Assembly (NCBI RefSeq): GCF_001708505.1
Contig: NZ_CP015992.1
Span: forward strand, 2,356,001-2,420,000
Source of the DNA: Pseudomonas sp. TCU-HL1
GTDB taxonomy: Bacteria; Pseudomonadota; Gammaproteobacteria; Pseudomonadales; Pseudomonadaceae
Direction of reading: 5' to 3'
DNA: 64,000 nucleotides
Shown here: piece after piece, positions 1 to 11,003 of the stretch
Numbering within the stretch: the first letter of the stretch is position 1
Layout: every line of letters starts with the position of its first letter
The notes under the pieces: generated by a model
Seen by the model: only the letters and a program-made list of their open reading frames with translations
Database searches by the model: none
What the model was told of the DNA's origin: nothing
Program-made: the position numbers and the translations under genes

Positions 1-2615
<2,615 letters not shown>

Positions 2616-2659
2616 CGCCTTCGCGCAGAAGAAACCGAATTAGATAGGAACCCTGAACA

Positions 2660-3877
2660 ATGGCTATCGAGATCAAAGCCCCCACTTTCCCGGAATCGGT
2701 TGCCGACGGCACCGTGGCTACCTGGCACAAGAAGCCGGGCGATGCGGTCAAGCGCGACGAGCTGATCGTCGACATCGAAACCGACAAAGTGGTCATGGAA
2801 GTCCTGGCGGAAGCCGACGGCGTCCTGGCTGAAATCGTCAAGAACGAGGGCGACACCGTCCTCAGCGGCGAACTGCTGGGCAAGCTGAACGCTGGCGCCG
2901 CTGCTGCCGCCCCGGCCGCTGCTGCTCCTGCTGCCGCTCCCGCTGCCCAGGCTGCTGCCCCGGCTGCTGCTGACGACGCCATCCTCTCTCCGGCCGCCCG
3001 TAAGCTGGCCGAAGAGAATGGCATCGACGCGAACAGCATTGCCGGCACCGGCAAGGGCGGTCGTGTGACCAAGGAAGACGTGGTTGCCGCCGTGGAAGCC
3101 AAGAAGTCCGCTCCGGCCGCCGCTGCCAAGCCGGCCGCCCCGGCTGGCGAGGCGCCGATCTTCGCCGCGGGTGACCGCGTCGAGAAGCGCGTACCGATGA
3201 CCCGCCTGCGTGCCAAGGTCGCCGAGCGCCTGGTCGAAGCCCAGTCGAACATGGCGATGCTGACCACCTTCAACGAAGTGGACATGACCGAAGTCATGGC
3301 CCTGCGTTCGAAGTACAAGGACCTGTTCGAGAAGACCCACAACGGCGTGCGCCTGGGCTTCATGTCGTTCTTCGTCAAGGCTTCCGTCGAAGCGCTGAAG
3401 CGTTTCCCGGCGGTCAACGCTTCGATCGATGGTTCCGACATCGTCTACCACGGCTACCAGGACATCGGCGTTGCCGTATCCAGCGACCGTGGCCTGGTGG
3501 TACCGGTACTTCGCAATGCCGAGCTGATGAGCCTGGCCGAAGTCGAAAGCGGCATCGCTACCTTCGGCAAGAAGGCGCGTGACGGCAAGCTGTCGATCGA
3601 TGAAATGACCGGTGGCACCTTCACCATCACCAACGGCGGTACGTTCGGTTCGATGATGTCGACCCCGATCGTCAACCCGCCGCAGGCAGCCATCCTCGGC
3701 ATGCACAACATCATTCAGCGCCCGATGGCCATCAACGGTCAGGTCGTTATCCGCCCGATGATGTACCTGGCCCTGTCCTACGATCACCGCCTGATCGATG
3801 GCAAGGAAGCGGTCAGTTTCCTGGTGACCATCAAGAACCTGCTGGAAGACCCGGCTCGTCTGCTGCTGGACATCTGA
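2660..3877 (+). CDS. sucB: Dihydrolipoyllysine-residue succinyltransferase, E2 of 2-oxoglutarate dehydrogenase
   Basis: E2 core of the complex; it transfers the succinyl group from lipoamide to CoA. The 405-residue protein has a lipoyl domain at about 1-77 with the lipoylated lysine K43 in IETDKVVMEV, then an Ala/Pro-rich linker (about 80-110), a peripheral-subunit-binding domain (about 112-150, with the GTGKGGRVTKEDV motif), a second flexible linker and the acyltransferase domain. The catalytic DHRLIDG motif puts His376 and Asp380 near the C terminus, as in E. coli SucB. The ATG lies 44 bp after sucA with GGAA upstream, so it is co-transcribed with sucA. Confidence 0.98.
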   Translation: MAIEIKAPTFPESVADGTVATWHKKPGDAVKRDELIVDIETDKVVMEVLAEADGVLAEIVKNEGDTVLSGELLGKLNAGAAAAAPAAAAPAAAPAAQAAAPAAADDAILSPAARKLAEENGIDANSIAGTGKGGRVTKEDVVAAVEAKKSAPAAAAKPAAPAGEAPIFAAGDRVEKRVPMTRLRAKVAERLVEAQSNMAMLTTFNEVDMTEVMALRSKYKDLFEKTHNGVRLGFMSFFVKASVEALKRFPAVNASIDGSDIVYHGYQDIGVAVSSDRGLVVPVLRNAELMSLAEVESGIATFGKKARDGKLSIDEMTGGTFTITNGGTFGSMMSTPIVNPPQAAILGMHNIIQRPMAINGQVVIRPMMYLALSYDHRLIDGKEAVSFLVTIKNLLEDPARLLLDI

Positions 3878-3896
3878 TCGCCAGCCTCTCCCACGG

Positions 3897-3918
3897 CGAC
3901 CCCTTGTGAAAGGGGTCG
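3897..3918 (+). other. Intercistronic hairpin between sucB and lpdG
   Basis: A perfect 9-bp stem (CGACCCCTT / AAGGGGTCG) with a GTGA loop lies in the 69-bp gap between sucB and lpdG. It is followed by GGTTTTATCC, a weak T-tract, so it could be a partial terminator, an RNA-processing site or a 3'-end stabiliser. Which of these it is cannot be told from sequence. Confidence 0.5.
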
Positions 3919-3946
3919 TCCGGTTTTATCCGAGAAGGAATGAGTT

Positions 3947-5383
3947 ATGACCCAGAAATTCGACGTGGTAGTGATTGGTGCGGGCCCCGGCGGCTACGTT
4001 GCCGCCATCAAGGCAGCTCAGCTCGGTCTGAAGACCGCCTGCATCGAGAAGTACCAGGACAAGGAAGGCAAGACCGCTCTGGGCGGCACCTGCCTGAACG
4101 TCGGCTGCATTCCGTCGAAGGCGCTGCTGGACAGCTCCTACAAGTACCATGAGGCTCACGAAGGCTTCAAAATCCACGGCATCGAAGCCAAGGGCGTCAC
4201 CATCGACGTACCGGCGATGGTGGGTCGCAAGAACACCATCGTGAAGAACCTGACCGGCGGCGTGAGCACCCTGTTCAAGGCCAACGGTGTGACCCTGCTG
4301 GAAGGTCACGGCAAGCTGCTGGCCAACAAGCAGGTTGAAGTCACCGGCTCCGACGGCAAGGTGCAGATCGTCGAAGCCGTTAACGTGATCCTCGCTTCCG
4401 GCTCCAAGCCGGTGGACATCCCGCCGGCTCCGGTCGACCAGGACGTGATCGTCGACTCCACTGGCGCCCTGGATTTCCAGGCCGTTCCGAAGAAGCTGGG
4501 CGTGATCGGCGCCGGCGTCATCGGCCTCGAACTGGGCTCCGTCTGGGCCCGTCTGGGCGCTGAAGTCACCGTCATCGAAGCCCTGGAGAAGTTCCTCCCG
4601 GCCGCCGACGAGCAGGTTTCCAAGGAAGCCCTGAAGGTCCTCACCAAGCAGGGCCTGAAGATTCGCCTGGGTGCCCGCGTGACCGGCTCCGAAGTGAAGA
4701 AGAAGCAGGTCACTGTGAGCTTCACCGACGCCAACGGCGAGCAGAAGGAAACCTTCGACAAGCTGATCGTGGCCGTGGGCCGTCGCCCGGTGACCACTGA
4801 TCTGCTGGCTGCCGACAGCGGCGTGACCATGGACGAGCGCGGCTTCATCTTCGTTGATGACCATTGCGCGACCAGCGTGCCGGGCGTTTACGCCATTGGT
4901 GACGTGGTACGTGGCGCCATGCTGGCCCACAAGGCATCGGAAGAGGGCATCATGGTCGCCGAGCGCATCGCTGGCCACAAAGCCCAGATGAACTACGACC
5001 TGATCCCGTCGGTCATCTATACCCACCCGGAAATCGCATGGGTCGGCAAGACCGAACAGGCTCTGAAGGCCGAAGGCGTTGAGGTCAACGTCGGCACCTT
5101 CCCGTTCGCCGCCAGCGGCCGTGCCATGGCTGCCAACGACACCGCCGGTTTCGTCAAGGTCATCGCCGATGCCAAGACCGACCGCGTACTGGGCGTCCAT
5201 GTGATTGGCCCGAGTGCTGCGGAACTGGTTCAGCAGGGCGCCATCGGCATGGAGTTCGGCACCAGTGCCGAAGACCTGGGCATGATGGTCTTCTCGCACC
5301 CGACCCTGTCCGAAGCACTGCACGAAGCGGCCCTCGCGGTGAATGGCCATGCCATTCACATCGCCAACCGCAAGAAGCGCTAA
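3947..5383 (+). CDS. lpdG: Dihydrolipoyl dehydrogenase, E3 (LPD-Glc type)
   Basis: FAD-dependent E3 reoxidises the dihydrolipoamide of E2 and reduces NAD+. The 478-residue protein shows the N-terminal FAD-binding GAGPGG (11-16), the redox disulfide C49/C54 in GGTCLNVGCIPSK, a central NAD-binding GAGVIG, the second FAD motif YAIGDVV and the C-terminal catalytic dyad H451/E456 in HPTLSEALHE. In Pseudomonas the E3 gene in the suc cluster is named lpdG and is shared with other 2-oxo acid complexes and the glycine cleavage system. It follows sucB after a 69-bp gap carrying a hairpin. The 199 bp between lpdG and sucC hold no obvious gene. Confidence 0.97.
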   Translation: MTQKFDVVVIGAGPGGYVAAIKAAQLGLKTACIEKYQDKEGKTALGGTCLNVGCIPSKALLDSSYKYHEAHEGFKIHGIEAKGVTIDVPAMVGRKNTIVKNLTGGVSTLFKANGVTLLEGHGKLLANKQVEVTGSDGKVQIVEAVNVILASGSKPVDIPPAPVDQDVIVDSTGALDFQAVPKKLGVIGAGVIGLELGSVWARLGAEVTVIEALEKFLPAADEQVSKEALKVLTKQGLKIRLGARVTGSEVKKKQVTVSFTDANGEQKETFDKLIVAVGRRPVTTDLLAADSGVTMDERGFIFVDDHCATSVPGVYAIGDVVRGAMLAHKASEEGIMVAERIAGHKAQMNYDLIPSVIYTHPEIAWVGKTEQALKAEGVEVNVGTFPFAASGRAMAANDTAGFVKVIADAKTDRVLGVHVIGPSAAELVQQGAIGMEFGTSAEDLGMMVFSHPTLSEALHEAALAVNGHAIHIANRKKR

Positions 5384-5582
5384 GCAATACCTCCTGCACG
5401 GCGCGCGCGTGGCCTGTGCAGGACCAAGAACCACGGCGGGTGGCCCGTCGCGAGCTTCGGCCAATCGGTCGGAACTCGCCGCGGAAAGCCCGCCGGACTG
5501 CCTTTATCAGCAGTCACAGGTGGCGCGGCACCACGAATGCAGCGCCGAATGCGCAATACCTAAACGAAGACGGTAGACAAGC

Positions 5583-6752
5583 ATGAATCTCCACGAGTAT
5601 CAGGGTAAGCAGCTGTTCGCTGAATACGGCCTGCCCGTATCCAAGGGCTTTGCCGTAGACACCCCGGAAGAAGCCGCAGCAGCCTGCGAAAAAATCGGTG
5701 GCAGCGAATGGGTTGTCAAAGCTCAGGTCCACGCTGGCGGCCGCGGTAAAGCGGGCGGCGTGAAGCTGGTCAAAAGCAAGGAAGATGCCAAGGCCTTCGC
5801 CGCCAACTGGCTGGGCAAGCGCCTGGTGACCTATCAGACTGACGCCAATGGTCAGCCGGTCAGCAAAATCCTGGTTGAATCCTGCACCGACATCGCCAAG
5901 GAACTGTACCTGGGCGCCGTGGTAGATCGTTCCAGCCGCCGCATCGTGTTCATGGCTTCCACCGAAGGTGGCGTGGACATCGAGAAAGTCGCTCACGACT
6001 CTCCGGAGAAAATCCTCAAGGCCACCATCGACCCGCTGGTCGGCGCTCAGCCGTACCAGGGTCGCGAGCTAGCATTCCAGCTGGGCCTGGAAGGTGACCA
6101 GATCAAGCAGTTCACCCACATCTTCGTTGGCCTGGCCAAGCTGTTCCAGGACTACGACCTGGCTCTGTTGGAAGTGAACCCGCTGGTAATCAAGGCAGAC
6201 GGCAACCTGCACTGCCTGGACGCCAAGATCAACATCGACAGCAACGCCATGTACCGTCAGCCCAAGCTGCGCGCCATGCACGACCCGTCCCAGGACGACG
6301 CTCGTGAAGCCCATGCGCAGAAGTGGGAACTGAACTACGTGGCCCTGGAAGGCAACATTGGCTGCATGGTCAACGGTGCCGGCCTGGCCATGGGTACCAT
6401 GGACATCGTCAACCTCCACGGCGGCAAGCCGGCCAACTTCCTCGACGTTGGCGGTGGTGCGACCAAGGAGCGCGTGACCGAAGCGTTCAAAATCATCCTC
6501 TCCGACAGCAACGTGCAAGCCGTTCTGGTGAACATCTTCGGCGGTATCGTCCGCTGCGACATGATCGCCGAAGGCATCATCGGTGCCGTGAAGGAAGTAG
6601 GCGTGAAGGTTCCGGTCGTGGTTCGTCTGGAAGGCAACAACGCTGACCTCGGCGCCAAGGTACTGGCCGAGAGCGGTCTGAACATCATCGCGGCGACCAG
6701 CCTGACCGACGCTGCACAGCAAGTCGTCAAGGCCGCGGCGGAGGGCAAGTAA
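5583..6752 (+). CDS. sucC: Succinyl-CoA synthetase beta subunit (ADP-forming)
   Basis: The beta subunit carries the ATP-grasp nucleotide-binding domain and binds succinate; with SucD it makes ATP or GTP from succinyl-CoA. At 389 residues it has the family length (E. coli 388). The N-terminal MNLHEYQGKQLF, the ATP-grasp segment VKAQVHAGGRGKAGGVK at about 45-61, and the C-terminal ligase domain with VNIFGGIVRCD are all present. Its TAA overlaps the sucD ATG by one base (TAATG at 6750-6754), showing tight translational coupling and one-to-one subunit supply. Confidence 0.98.
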   Translation: MNLHEYQGKQLFAEYGLPVSKGFAVDTPEEAAAACEKIGGSEWVVKAQVHAGGRGKAGGVKLVKSKEDAKAFAANWLGKRLVTYQTDANGQPVSKILVESCTDIAKELYLGAVVDRSSRRIVFMASTEGGVDIEKVAHDSPEKILKATIDPLVGAQPYQGRELAFQLGLEGDQIKQFTHIFVGLAKLFQDYDLALLEVNPLVIKADGNLHCLDAKINIDSNAMYRQPKLRAMHDPSQDDAREAHAQKWELNYVALEGNIGCMVNGAGLAMGTMDIVNLHGGKPANFLDVGGGATKERVTEAFKIILSDSNVQAVLVNIFGGIVRCDMIAEGIIGAVKEVGVKVPVVVRLEGNNADLGAKVLAESGLNIIAATSLTDAAQQVVKAAAEGK

Positions 6753-7639
6753 TGAGCGTCCTGATCAACAAAGACACCAAAGTCATCTGCCAGGGCTTCA
6801 CCGGTAGCCAGGGTACTTTCCACTCCGAACAAGCCATCGCCTACGGCACCAAGATGGTTGGCGGCGTGACCCCCGGCAAGGGCGGCACCACCCACCTGGG
6901 CCTGCCGGTGTTCAACACCGTCAAGGAAGCCGTTGAAGCCACCGGCGCCGAAGCCTCGGTCATCTACGTTCCGGCTCCGTTCTGCAAGGACTCGATCCTG
7001 GAAGCAGCCAACGGCGGCATCAAGCTGATCGTGTGCATCACCGAAGGCATCCCCACCCTCGACATGCTGGACGCCAAGGTCAAGTGCGACGAGCTGGGCG
7101 TACGCCTGATCGGCCCGAACTGCCCGGGCGTGATCACTCCCGGGGAGTGCAAGATCGGCATCATGCCGGGTCACATCCACCTGCCGGGCAAGGTAGGCAT
7201 TGTGTCGCGTTCCGGCACCCTGACCTATGAAGCCGTGAAGCAGACCACCGACGCCGGTTTCGGCCAGTCCACTTGCGTGGGCATCGGTGGTGACCCGATC
7301 CCGGGCTCCAACTTCATCGACATCCTGAAGCTGTTCCAGGAAGACCCGCAGACCGAAGCCATCGTCATGATCGGCGAGATCGGCGGTTCCGCTGAAGAAG
7401 AAGCTGCTGCCTTCATCAAGGCCAACGTGACCAAGCCGGTGGTGTCCTACATCGCTGGTGTGACCGCACCGCCCGGCAAGCGCATGGGCCACGCGGGCGC
7501 CATCATCTCCGGTGGCAAGGGCACTGCGGACGAGAAGTTCGCCGCCCTGCAGGACGCAGGTGTCAAAACCGTGCGTTCCCTGGCTGACATCGGCAAGGCC
7601 CTGGCCGAGCTGACCGGCTGGGAAGTCAAGAACGCCTAA
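6752..7639 (+). CDS. sucD: Succinyl-CoA synthetase alpha subunit
   Basis: The alpha subunit binds CoA in its N-terminal Rossmann domain (GFTGSQGTFHSEQAI at 16-30) and carries the phosphohistidine. H247 in GKRMGHAGAIISGGKGTA corresponds to His246 of the E. coli enzyme. The length of 295 residues is usual. The gene overlaps sucC by one base and is the last of the suc cluster, since a strong hairpin follows within 20 bp. Confidence 0.98.
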   Translation: MSVLINKDTKVICQGFTGSQGTFHSEQAIAYGTKMVGGVTPGKGGTTHLGLPVFNTVKEAVEATGAEASVIYVPAPFCKDSILEAANGGIKLIVCITEGIPTLDMLDAKVKCDELGVRLIGPNCPGVITPGECKIGIMPGHIHLPGKVGIVSRSGTLTYEAVKQTTDAGFGQSTCVGIGGDPIPGSNFIDILKLFQEDPQTEAIVMIGEIGGSAEEEAAAFIKANVTKPVVSYIAGVTAPPGKRMGHAGAIISGGKGTADEKFAALQDAGVKTVRSLADIGKALAELTGWEVKNA

Positions 7640-7656
7640 GGCGCCTTGATCTCCTC

Positions 7657-7690
7657 ACAAAGGCCACCCCTCGGGGTGGCCTTTGTCGTT
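7657..7690 (+). terminator. Rho-independent terminator of the suc cluster
   Basis: The inverted repeat ACAAAGGCCACC / GGTGGCCTTTGT (7657-7668 and 7675-7686) with a CCTCGG loop starts 17 bp after the sucD stop. The T residues of the second arm and CGTTT after it form the U-tract. The remaining space up to brnQ at 7950 (about 260 bp) contains no gene that I can support and should hold the brnQ promoter. Confidence 0.85.
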
Positions 7691-7949
7691 TCGGGTGCAA
7701 CCTTTCCTGTTAAATGTGCAACCGCCTGTCGGAGAGGCGACAGAAACGGTTGCTACTCCGACAACCTGATCCGCGTCAGGCGCTTCCCCCGGTAAAATCG
7801 GTAGGGTTGCAACCATGCTGCTCACCATGCCCCACAAGGGCAAAGGTCGGGCATTAGCGATCAATCCCAAACGGATGGATGACGTTTCCCCCGACCCAAT
7901 CGGGAAACCCCTTCGGTAAACCCTGTTTCAGCGATGTGGTAATTCCCCC

Positions 7950-9263
7950 ATGAAATCCTTGAAAGGCCAGGACATCCTGGCACTTGGCTTTATGACATTC
8001 GCTCTGTTCGTCGGGGCCGGTAACATCATCTTCCCGCCCATCGTAGGCCTGCAGTCCGGACCCCATGTCTGGATGGCCGCCCTGGGCTTCCTGATCACCG
8101 CGGTCGGCCTACCCGTCGTCACCGTGATCGCGTTGGCCAAGGTCGGCGGTGCGATGGACTCGCTCAGCAGTCCCATCGGCAAGACAGCCGGCGTGCTGCT
8201 GGCGGCAGTCTGCTACCTCTCGGTGGGGCCGCTGTTCGCGACTCCGCGTACCGCTACCGTCTCCTTCGAAGTGGGCCTGGCTCCCCTGACCGGCGATACG
8301 CCGGTGGCCCTGTTCGCGTACAGCCTGGTGTACTTCCTGGTAGTCCTTGCCGTCTCCCTCTATCCGGGCCGTCTGCTGGACACCGTGGGTCGCGTGCTTG
8401 CGCCAATGAAGATCATTGCGCTGGCGATTCTCGGTATTGCCGCCTTCACGCTGCCGCTGGGCGAGATCGGCGACGCCACCCCGGCCTACCAGGCCGCACC
8501 GTTCTCCCAAGGCTTCATCAATGGTTACCTGACCATGGATACCCTGGGTGCCCTGGTGTTCGGCATCGTCATCGTCAATGCCATCCGCTCCCGTGGCGTC
8601 GAGTCGCCGCGCCTGATCACCCGCTACGCCATCATCGCCGGCCTGATTGCCGGTGTCGGCTTGGCCCTGGTCTACATCAGCTTGTTCCGCCTGGGCGCCA
8701 ACAGCCATGGCATTGCGGGCGAAGCTGCCAACGGCGCAGCGGTACTGCATGCTTATGTGCAGCACACCTTCGGTAACCTGGGCAGCGCCTTCCTTGCTCT
8801 GCTGATTTCCCTGGCGTGCCTGGTAACCGCCGTCGGCCTGACCTGCGCTTGCGCTGAGTACTTCAGCCGCCTGCTGCCGCTTTCCTACCGCAGCCTGGTG
8901 ATCATCCTTGCCGTGTTCAGCCTGCTGGTATCGAACCTTGGCCTGACCAAGCTGATCCAGGTTTCAGTGCCGGTACTCACCGCTATCTATCCACCGTGCA
9001 TCGTGCTGGTGGCGCTGAGTTTCTGCCTGGGGCTGTGGCACTCGCCGGGCCGTGTGGTGGCGCCGGTGATGCTGGTTTCCCTGCTGTTCGGGCTGATCGA
9101 CGCGCTCAAGAGCGCTGAGCTGGCGGGCTGGATGCCGCAATGGCTGTCCCATTTGCCGCTGTCGGAGCAAGGCCTTGCGTGGCTGCTGCCTGCCGTCGCT
9201 GCCCTGGCCGTGGCCAGCCTCTGCGATCGCCTGCTGGGCAAGCCGGTGGAAGTCACCGCCTGA
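7950..9263 (+). CDS. brnQ: Branched-chain amino acid carrier, LIVCS family (BrnQ/BraB)
   Basis: A cation-coupled inner-membrane symporter for leucine, isoleucine and valine. The 437-residue, strongly hydrophobic protein has about 12 predicted membrane segments and opens with the family signature ALGFMTFALFVGAGNIIFPP (11-30). Conserved features such as GPLFATPRTATVSFEVG (about 92-108) are intact. In P. aeruginosa the gene next to sucD is named braB. Downstream lie a REP hairpin and a terminator shared with the convergent porin gene. Confidence 0.95.
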   Translation: MKSLKGQDILALGFMTFALFVGAGNIIFPPIVGLQSGPHVWMAALGFLITAVGLPVVTVIALAKVGGAMDSLSSPIGKTAGVLLAAVCYLSVGPLFATPRTATVSFEVGLAPLTGDTPVALFAYSLVYFLVVLAVSLYPGRLLDTVGRVLAPMKIIALAILGIAAFTLPLGEIGDATPAYQAAPFSQGFINGYLTMDTLGALVFGIVIVNAIRSRGVESPRLITRYAIIAGLIAGVGLALVYISLFRLGANSHGIAGEAANGAAVLHAYVQHTFGNLGSAFLALLISLACLVTAVGLTCACAEYFSRLLPLSYRSLVIILAVFSLLVSNLGLTKLIQVSVPVLTAIYPPCIVLVALSFCLGLWHSPGRVVAPVMLVSLLFGLIDALKSAELAGWMPQWLSHLPLSEQGLAWLLPAVAALAVASLCDRLLGKPVEVTA

Positions 9264-9364
9264 TTCCGGGGGCCTGCAAGGAGGCCGCCATCGGACGTAA
9301 TGCTGTTCGCTCAGGCTATGTCTGCTTCAGCTATTAAGGTTTTGGCCATCGTGCTGAAGGCCTT

Positions 9365-9421
9365 GTAGGAGCGAGCTCTGCTCGCGAAGGAGGCGGGTTC
9401 GCGAGCAGAACTCGTTCCTAC
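9365..9421. repeat. Pseudomonas REP-type palindrome
   Basis: Two arms, 9365-9388 (GTAGGAGCGAGCTCTGCTCG and on) and 9398-9421, form a long imperfect hairpin separated by AGGAGGCGGG. The same GTAGGAGCGAG core recurs at 22732 and 35116 in this window, always between genes. This is the common extragenic REP/BIME class of Pseudomonas, probably dispersed by a RAYT transposase encoded elsewhere. Confidence 0.8.
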
Positions 9422-9465
9422 GAGGGATAGGTGCCTCGGATAAAAAATCTTTCAAGCAAAACCCA

Positions 9466-9503
9466 AAAACGCCGCTCTCCTCCTTAAGGACAAGCGGCGT
9501 TTT
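9466..9503. terminator. Bidirectional terminator between brnQ and porin gene
   Basis: The inverted repeat AAAACGCCGCT (9466-9476) / AGCGGCGTTTT (9493-9503) has A-runs on one side and T-runs on the other, so it can act in both directions. It lies between the convergent brnQ and OprD-type genes. Together with the REP element it accounts for most of the 323-bp gap 9264-9586; I see no gene there. Confidence 0.8.
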
Positions 9504-9586
9504 ATCATTACTCCATCGGGCGGCATCCTTCCCGGGAAACACGAAGCACGTCCAGTTTCGACGAAGCCGGGTCCTTGCAGGCGGTG

Positions 9587-10912
9587 TCAGAGGATGTCGA
9601 AGGGATAGTCGAGCAACAGCCGAAGTTCGTCGTTGTCGAGTTCGGACGTGCCGCCGTTGCTGCGATGGACGACGTGCCGCAGCATCAGCGAAGTCCCTTT
9701 GGCTGGACCGCTCTGTAGTACATAGTCGAATTGCAGGTCGCGTTCCCAGTGCTTGCCGTCGGCGCCATAACCGTACCAGCGATAACCGCTATTGATAGGC
9801 ATGTGGCTGCCGTCGATTCTGTCGCCTTTGACATAGCTGGCGGTGAACTTCAGCCCCGGCACGCCCCAGCCGGCGAGGTCGTAACGGTAACTGACGCGCG
9901 AGGAGTGTTCATTGGGGCCGTTGAAGTCCGAATAGGTGAACGCATTGGCCAGCTTTATCGAGGCACCGCCGAGGTAATCGAAGGGCACATTGCTGTCGAT
10001 ACGCTGATGGGCAAACACCAGGGTGTGGGCACCGTGGAGCCAGGCGGCCAGAACGCTCCATGCGATGTTTTCGATATCGCCCTGGTAGGCAGCGCCGACA
10101 TCGTCGGTGCGATACAGGTTGAGTTTCACAAGCACCGAGTCCTGCTCACCGAGCCTGTGGCCGTAGTTGGCCCTGGCATAGTACTGGCGCCAGGTTTCCT
10201 GGTATTCGGCGCCATACAGGGCCAGTTCCCAGGCCGGCGTCGGCTTGTAGATAGCGCCGAACAAGTCCAGGTATTGGCCACGCTTGAATACGCCATATGC
10301 AGCGGGTGACTGGTAGTAGGACAGCAGCTCGTTCCTGTGGCTGGACGAGGTCGATAGACCTTGGGCAGTGAAGCGCCCGGCATGAAGCGTCCAGTTGTTG
10401 AAGCGCTCGCTGGTGAGCAGAGTGCCGATGGCTGTCTCTGGAATGACCCGATCATCCGCGGTGGCGAAGATTGGCGTGTCCGGGCGCATCTCGCCGTGGC
10501 GCAATACCGTTTCTTCGAGTTTCAGTCTGATCGCGCCGCCGGCGCGGGAGAAATTGTCCGCTGCATGCTTGCCGTATGCTCCGGGCGGCAGGGCGCCACT
10601 GCCAGCGTGGGCTGGTGTGGAATCCAGCTTGAGGCCGAGGTAGCCCTGCAAGTCCAGGCCGAAACCGACGCGGCCTGGGGTGTAGCCGGAATTGAATTCG
10701 TTGCGGATGGCTTGCGCCCATTCACGGCGCATGCGCTGCTGCTGCTCGATCGCGTTGGGGTAGTCGCGATTCTGATAGAAGTTGCGCAGCGAACCCTGCC
10801 ATCGACTGTCTTCGACGAAGCCGCCCGCAGCCGGCTGCTCGGTTGCCGGTACTATCGAGGCGAAGCCAGGACAGGCGGCCAGGAGGAGGGCCTGCCGTAA
10901 CGAAATGCACAT
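9587..10912 (-). CDS. OprD-family outer-membrane porin
   Basis: A substrate-specific outer-membrane channel of the OprD/OpdA-type family. From the ATG at 10912 (AAGGAA 7-9 bases upstream) it encodes 441 residues, the usual OprD length. The reading frame is open further upstream to 11272, but that part lacks family character; the chosen start gives a signal peptide (MCISLRQALLLAACPGFASI). Typical OprD features are FVEDSRWQGSLRNFYQNRDY near the mature N terminus, the alternating amphipathic strands and a C-terminal LLLDYPFDIL. It lies 91 bp downstream of a secreted hydrolase on the same strand, so the porin may take up that enzyme's product. The substrate cannot be read from sequence. Confidence 0.9.
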   Translation of the reverse strand: MCISLRQALLLAACPGFASIVPATEQPAAGGFVEDSRWQGSLRNFYQNRDYPNAIEQQQRMRREWAQAIRNEFNSGYTPGRVGFGLDLQGYLGLKLDSTPAHAGSGALPPGAYGKHAADNFSRAGGAIRLKLEETVLRHGEMRPDTPIFATADDRVIPETAIGTLLTSERFNNWTLHAGRFTAQGLSTSSSHRNELLSYYQSPAAYGVFKRGQYLDLFGAIYKPTPAWELALYGAEYQETWRQYYARANYGHRLGEQDSVLVKLNLYRTDDVGAAYQGDIENIAWSVLAAWLHGAHTLVFAHQRIDSNVPFDYLGGASIKLANAFTYSDFNGPNEHSSRVSYRYDLAGWGVPGLKFTASYVKGDRIDGSHMPINSGYRWYGYGADGKHWERDLQFDYVLQSGPAKGTSLMLRHVVHRSNGGTSELDNDELRLLLDYPFDIL

Positions 10913-11003
10913 GGTCAGTTCCTTCTGTTCTTGTCCCGTGCGCCCCGAAGCATCACGGCGGTGCATGCATTGATGGTGACGGAGAAGGGGAGTTGGGGCG
11001 CAG

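Noticed and set aside
3926..5464. 512-codon minus-strand ORF opposite lpdG
   Set aside because: Shadow of lpdG caused by GC-rich third positions; composition rich in Gly/His/Val without a fold signature.
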